From: Archivesica marissinica
Lineage: Eukaryota > Mollusca > Bivalvia > Venerida > Vesicomyidae
Reading direction: 5' to 3'
Length of the DNA stretch: 64,000 bases
Assembly (NCBI GenBank): GCA_014843695.1
Contig: CM026393.1
Coordinates: 8,187,449-8,251,448, forward strand
Shown piece after piece: positions 59,493 through 64,000 of this stretch (position 1 is the stretch's first letter; each line of letters opens with the position of its first letter). The notes under the pieces are model-generated. The model worked only from the letters and a program-made list of their open reading frames with translations. It was not told the DNA's origin and made no database searches. The position numbers were made by a program, and so were the translations under genes.

Positions 59493-60862
59493 CATCATTC
59501 ATCTGGTCGTACAGCATCTGGTCGTACAGCAACCTGTTGCTGGGGAACCTATCCTTCTTAACATGTCATCATCCATCTGGTCGTACAGCAACCTGTTGCT
59601 GGGGAACCTATCGTTCTTAACATGTCATCATCCATCTGGTCGTACAGCAACCTGTTGCTGGTGAACATAGCCTTCTTCACATGTCATCATCCATCTTGTC
59701 GTACAGCAACCTGTTGCTGGGGAACCTATCCTTCTTAACATGTCATCATCCATCTGGTCGTACAGCATCTGGTCGTAGAGCAACCTGTTGCTGATGAACC
59801 TAGCCTTCTTCACATGCCATCATCCATCTGGTCGTACAACATCTGGTCGTACAGCAACCTGTTGCTGGTGAACCTAGCCTTCTTCACATGCCATCATCCA
59901 TCTGGTCGTACAGCATCTGGTCGTATAGCAACCTGTTGCTGGGGAACCTAGCCTTCTTCACATGTCATCATCCATCTGGTCGTACAGCAACCTGTTGCTG
60001 GTGAACCTAGCCTTCTTCACATGTCATCATCCATCTGGTCGTACAGCATCTGGTTGTACAGCAACCTGTTGCTGGTGAACATAGCCTTCTTAACATGTCA
60101 TCATCCATCTGGTCGTACAGCAACCTGTTGCTGGTGAACATAGCCTTCTTAACATGCCATCATCCATCTGGTCGTACAGCAACCTGTTGCTGGTGAACCT
60201 ATCCTTCTTAACATGCCATCATCCATCTGGTCGTACAGCAACCTGTTGCTGGTGAACATAGCCTTCTTAACATGCCATCATCCATCTGGTCGTACAGCAA
60301 CCTGTTGCTGGTGAACCTATCCTTCTTAACATGCCATCATCCATCTGGTTGTACAGCAACCTGTTGCTGGTGAACATAGCCTTCTTAACATGCCATCATC
60401 CATCTGGTCGTACAGCAACCTGTTGCTGGTGAACCTATCCTTCTTAACATGCCATCATCCATCTGGTCGTACAGCAACCTGTTGCTGGTGAACATAGCCT
60501 TCTTAACATGTCATCATCCATCTGGTCGTACAGCAACCTGTTGCTGGTGAACCTATCCTTCTTAACATGCCATCATCCATCTGGTCGTACAGCAACCTGT
60601 TGCTGGTGAACATAGCCTTCTTAACATGTCATCATCCATCTGGTCGTACAGCAACCTGTTGCTGGTGAACCTATCCTTCTTAACATGCCATCATCCATCT
60701 GGTCGTACAGCAACCTGTTGCTGGTGAACATAGCCTTCTTAACATGTCATCATCCATCTGGTCGTACAGCAACCTGTTGCTGGTGAACCTATCCTTCTTA
60801 ACATGCCATCATCCATCTGGTCGTATGCAACCTGTTGCTGGGGAACCTAGCCTTCTTCACAT
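59493..60862 (-). repeat. 59-bp tandem array, right arm, with dimer higher-order repeat
   Basis: The same family as 14373-16175. From about 60121 to 60800 two unit types, GAACATAGCC and GAACCTATCC, alternate strictly, making a dimer of about 118 bp. The outer part near 59493-60080 is less ordered. Confidence 0.97.
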
Positions 60863-61073
60863 GGTCACCAGGCTGTCTCTGACGTAGTCGGCAAATTCTG
60901 TGATGGGCTGCAGCTGGGCCTTGAGGATGGTGCCGGGATAAATTATATTCTGCATGGGACTCAAGGTGGGTGCTGTCCGGTCCTTAGGCCGCTCGCGTGA
61001 CAAAGAAGATGTTCCACTCTTTCCTCTCAATCAGATCTAGGGCACCATTACCATTCTTCTTCTTACCAAGGCG
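60863..61073 (-). pseudogene. Coding-like fragment between arrays, right arm
   Basis: The minus strand reads LGKKKNGNGALDLIERKEWN then IFFVT, and in a shifted frame RPKDRTAPTLSPMQNIIYPG, TILKAQLQPITEFADYVRDS, LVTM. Both stretches have protein-like composition and end at array borders. A frameshift joins them near 61000. I do not recognise the family. The left-arm copy (14273-14372) is truncated, lacking the second part. Order and strand match the ADDKRAKKNP unit beyond the 25-bp array, so both may derive from one gene split by array growth. Confidence 0.5.
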
Positions 61074-61473
61074 TGTGTGGGTGTCATGCATTGAATTGCG
61101 TGTGGGTGTCACGCATTGAATTGCGTGTGGGTGTCACGCATTGAATTATGTGTGGGTGTCACGCATTGAATTGTGTGTGGGTGTCATGCATTGAATTGCG
61201 TGTGGGTGTCATGCATTGAATTCCGTGTGGGTGTCACGCATTGAATTGCGTGTGGGTGTCAAACATTGAATTGCGTGTGGGTGTCACGCATCGAATTGCG
61301 TGTCGGTGTCAAACATTGAATTGCGTGTTGGTGTCACGCATCGAATTGTGTGTGGGTGTCACACATTGAATTGCGTGTCGGTGTCACGCATCGAATTGCG
61401 TGTGGGTGTCAAACATTGAATTGTGTGTGGGTGTCACGCATTGAATTGCGTGTGGGTGTCACGCATTGAATTG
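61074..61473 (-). repeat. 25-bp tandem array, right arm
   Basis: About 16 units, inverted counterpart of the 58-unit left array; same TGCGTG/CACGCA dyad. Confidence 0.97.
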
Positions 61474-61815
61474 AACACCTGTAATCTTTCATTCCACAAA
61501 AAGGGTTGTCAAGGATGGATTCCAGCTTCAGCTCTTCCTCGGCGATGATGATGTTGCAGGGGTTCTTCTTGGCTCTCTTATCATCAGCCAATGTGTGAAG
61601 AGCGTCTTCCCCTTATCACCGGTCATGCGAAAGGATGTGGTGATACAACTGACACAGCTGAAGCAACCGATGATTCACTGGAATGGTTACACATGGGAGG
61701 TTGTGGACATTGATCGCGCAGGAACATCTGTATCAGTAAGTCTTGGATGAGGTTGAAGATGAGAGTGATTCTGTGGTGTTCTTGCCTTTTTCTCGGCCAC
61801 CGGGCATACAATCAT
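61474..61815 (-). pseudogene. Gene-fragment unit, right arm
   Basis: Inverted counterpart of 12466-12807, with ADDKRAKKNPCNIIIAEEEL (an E for G change). It links the 25-bp and 21-bp arrays as in the left arm. Confidence 0.55.
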
Positions 61816-61828
61816 TGCTTCTTAGGTG

Positions 61829-64000
61829 GCATGGGCGATAGAGATGTCTAGAGGGGCGATAGAGATGTCTAGAGGGGCGATAGAGATGTCTAGAGGGGCG
61901 ATAGAGATGTCTAGAGGGGCGATAGAGATGTCTAGAGGGGCGATAGAGATGTCTAGAGGGGCGATAGAGATGTCTAGAGGGGCGATAGAGATGTCTAGAG
62001 GGGCGATAGAGATGTCTAGAGGGGCGATAGAGATGTCTAGAGGGGCGATAGAGATGTCTAGAGGGGCGATAGAGATGTCTAGAGGGGCGATAGAGATGTC
62101 TAGAGGGGCGATAAGATGTTAAGGGGGATAGAGATGTCTAGAGGGGCGATAGAGATGTCTAGAGGGGCGATAGAGATGTCTAGAGGGGCGATAGAGATGT
62201 CTAGAGGGGCGATAGAGTATGTCTAGAGGGGCGATAGAGTATGTCTAGAGGGGCGATAGAGTATGTCTAGAGAGGCGATAGAGTATGTCTAGAGGGGCGA
62301 TAGAGTATGTCTAGAGGGGCGATAGAGATGTCTAGAGGGGCGATAGAGATGTCTAGAGGGGCGATAGAGTATGTCTAGAGGGCGATAGATGTCTAGAGGG
62401 GCGATAGAGATGTCTAGAGGGGCGATAGAGATGTCTAGAGGGGCGATAGAGATGTCTAGAGGGGCGATAGAGATGTCTAGAGGGGCGATAGAGATGTCTA
62501 GAGGGGCGATAGAGATGTCTAGAGGGGCGATAGAGTATGTCTAGAGGGGCGATAGAGATGTCTAGAGGGGCGATAGAGATGTCTAGAGGGCGATAGAGTA
62601 TGTCTAGAGGGCGATAGAGATGTCTAGAGGGCGATAGTATGTCTAGAGGGGCGATAGAATGTAGAGGGGCGATAGAGTATGTCTAGAGGGGCGATAGAGT
62701 ATGTCTAGAGGGGCGATAGAGATGTCTAGAGGGGCGATAGAGATGTCTAGAGGGGCGATAGAGATGTCTAGAGGGGCGATAGAGATGTCTAGAGGGGCGA
62801 TAGAGATGTCTAGAGGGGCGATAGAGATGTCTAGAGGGGCGATAGAGATGTCTAGAGGGGCGATAGAGATGTCTAGAGGGGCGATAGAGATGTCTAGAGG
62901 GGCGATAGAGATGTCTAGAGGGGCGATAGAGATGTCTAGAGGGGCGATAGAGATGTCTAGAGGGGCGATAGAGATGTCTAGAGGGGCGATAGAGATGTCT
63001 AGAGGGGCGATAGAGATGTCTAGAGGGGCGATAGAGTATGTCTAGAGGGGCGATAGAGTATGTCTAGAGGGGCGATAGAGTATGTCTAGAGGGGCGATAG
63101 AGTATGTCTAGAGGGGCGATAGAGTATGTCTAGAGGGGCGATAGAGTATGTCTAGAGGGGCGATAGAGTATGTCTAGAGGGGCGATAGAGATGTCTAGAG
63201 GGGCGATAGAGATGTCTAAGGGGCGATAGAGATGTTAGAGGGGCGATAGAGATGTCTAGAGGGGCGATAGAGATGTCTAGAGGGGCGATAGAGTATGTCT
63301 AGAGGGGCGATAGAGTATGTCTAGAGGGGCGATAGAGATGTCTAGAGGGGCGATAGAGATGTCTAGAGGGGCGATAGAGATGTCTAGAGGGGCGATAGAG
63401 ATGTCTAGAGGGGCGATAGAGATGTCTAGAGGGGCGATAATGTCTAGAGGGGCGATAGAATTCTAGAGGGGCGATAGAGATGTCTAGGGGCGATAGAGAT
63501 GTCTAGAGGGGAAGAGTCTAGAGGGGCGATAGAGATGTCTAGAGGGGCGATAGAGATGTCTAGAGGGGCGATAGAGATGTCTAGAGGGGCGATAGAGATG
63601 TCTAGAGGGGCGATAGAGATGTCTAGAGGGGCGATAGAGTATGTCTAGAGGGGCGATAGAGTATGTCTAGAGGGGCGATAGAGTATGTCTAGAGGGGCGA
63701 TAGAGATGTCTAGAGGGGCGATAGAGTGTCTAGAGGGGCGATAGAGATGTCTAGAGGGGCGATAGAGATGTCTAGAGGGGCGATAGAGATGTCTAGAGGG
63801 GCGATAGAGTTGTCTAGAGGGGCGATAGAGATGTCTAGAGGGGCGATAGAGATGTCTAGAGGGGCGATAGAGATGTCTAGAGGGGCGATAGAGATGTCTA
63901 GAGGGGCGATAGAGTATGTCTAGAGGGGCGATAGAGTATGTCTAGAGGGGCGATAGAGATGTCTAGAGGGGCGATAGAGATGTCTAGAGGGGCGATAGAG
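61829..64000 (-). repeat. 21/22-bp tandem array, right arm, runs off the window
   Basis: More than 100 units of the GATGTCTAGAGGGGCGATAG family with 21- and 22-bp forms. Several damaged units lie near 62110, 62620-62660, 63210 and 63430-63510. The array is cut by the window end. Confidence 0.98.

Overview
The window looks like eukaryotic, AT-rich, repeat-dominated DNA, most likely from a bivalve mollusc. The evidence is several tRNA-headed SINE families with bivalve-style tails, an L1/Tx1-like LINE and a second non-LTR LINE, a Tigger/pogo-type MITE, and THAP-domain gene pieces. Species assignment is inference. No intact multi-exon host gene is visible. Two runs of exactly 1000 N (619-1618 and 29135-30134) divide the window into three contigs.

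Layout. Contig A (1-618) holds a 345-bp gene-fragment unit followed by a 25-bp tandem array. Contig B (1619-29134) starts with a broken LINE on the minus strand (ORF2 1619-3950, ORF1 5837-6882). It continues with a CA/ACAT-rich microsatellite, a possible host exon (7262-7729), a foldback element, a 38-bp array and SINEs. From 10729 it becomes a chain of minisatellites with periods 21, 25, 59, 48, 29, 33, 49, 46, 43, 44 and 36 bp, separated by short unique or TE-derived spacers. Contig C (30135-64000) opens with a 13-kb array of a 20-bp unit, then a 52-bp array and about 1.5 kb of unique sequence. It then repeats the contig B chain in reverse order and reverse orientation (36, 44, 43, 46, 49, 33, 29, 48, 59, 25, 21 bp).

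Contig B from 10729 and contig C from 45744 are therefore inverted copies, giving an apparent palindrome with arms of at least 18 kb. No contiguous sequence crosses the centre: the arms are joined only through the N gap and the 20-bp array. The arms differ by a 2.2-kb LINE insertion, by array copy numbers and by point changes. A true segmental palindrome and a pair of inverted haplotigs joined by scaffolding are both plausible, and separating them is the main open question.

Coding content is slight. There are remnants of two LINEs, a 55-codon THAP exon present in both arms plus an older decayed copy, an 88-codon ORF intact in one arm and nonsense-mutated in the other, and decayed fragments of an unidentified gene on both sides of the 25-bp array. 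The very long open frames over the arrays come from stop-free repeat units and are not genes. Notable patterns are dyad-symmetric cores in many otherwise unrelated minisatellite units, a 33-bp array that grew inside a SINE, and a 20-bp array in which most variation sits in a 6-nt window.
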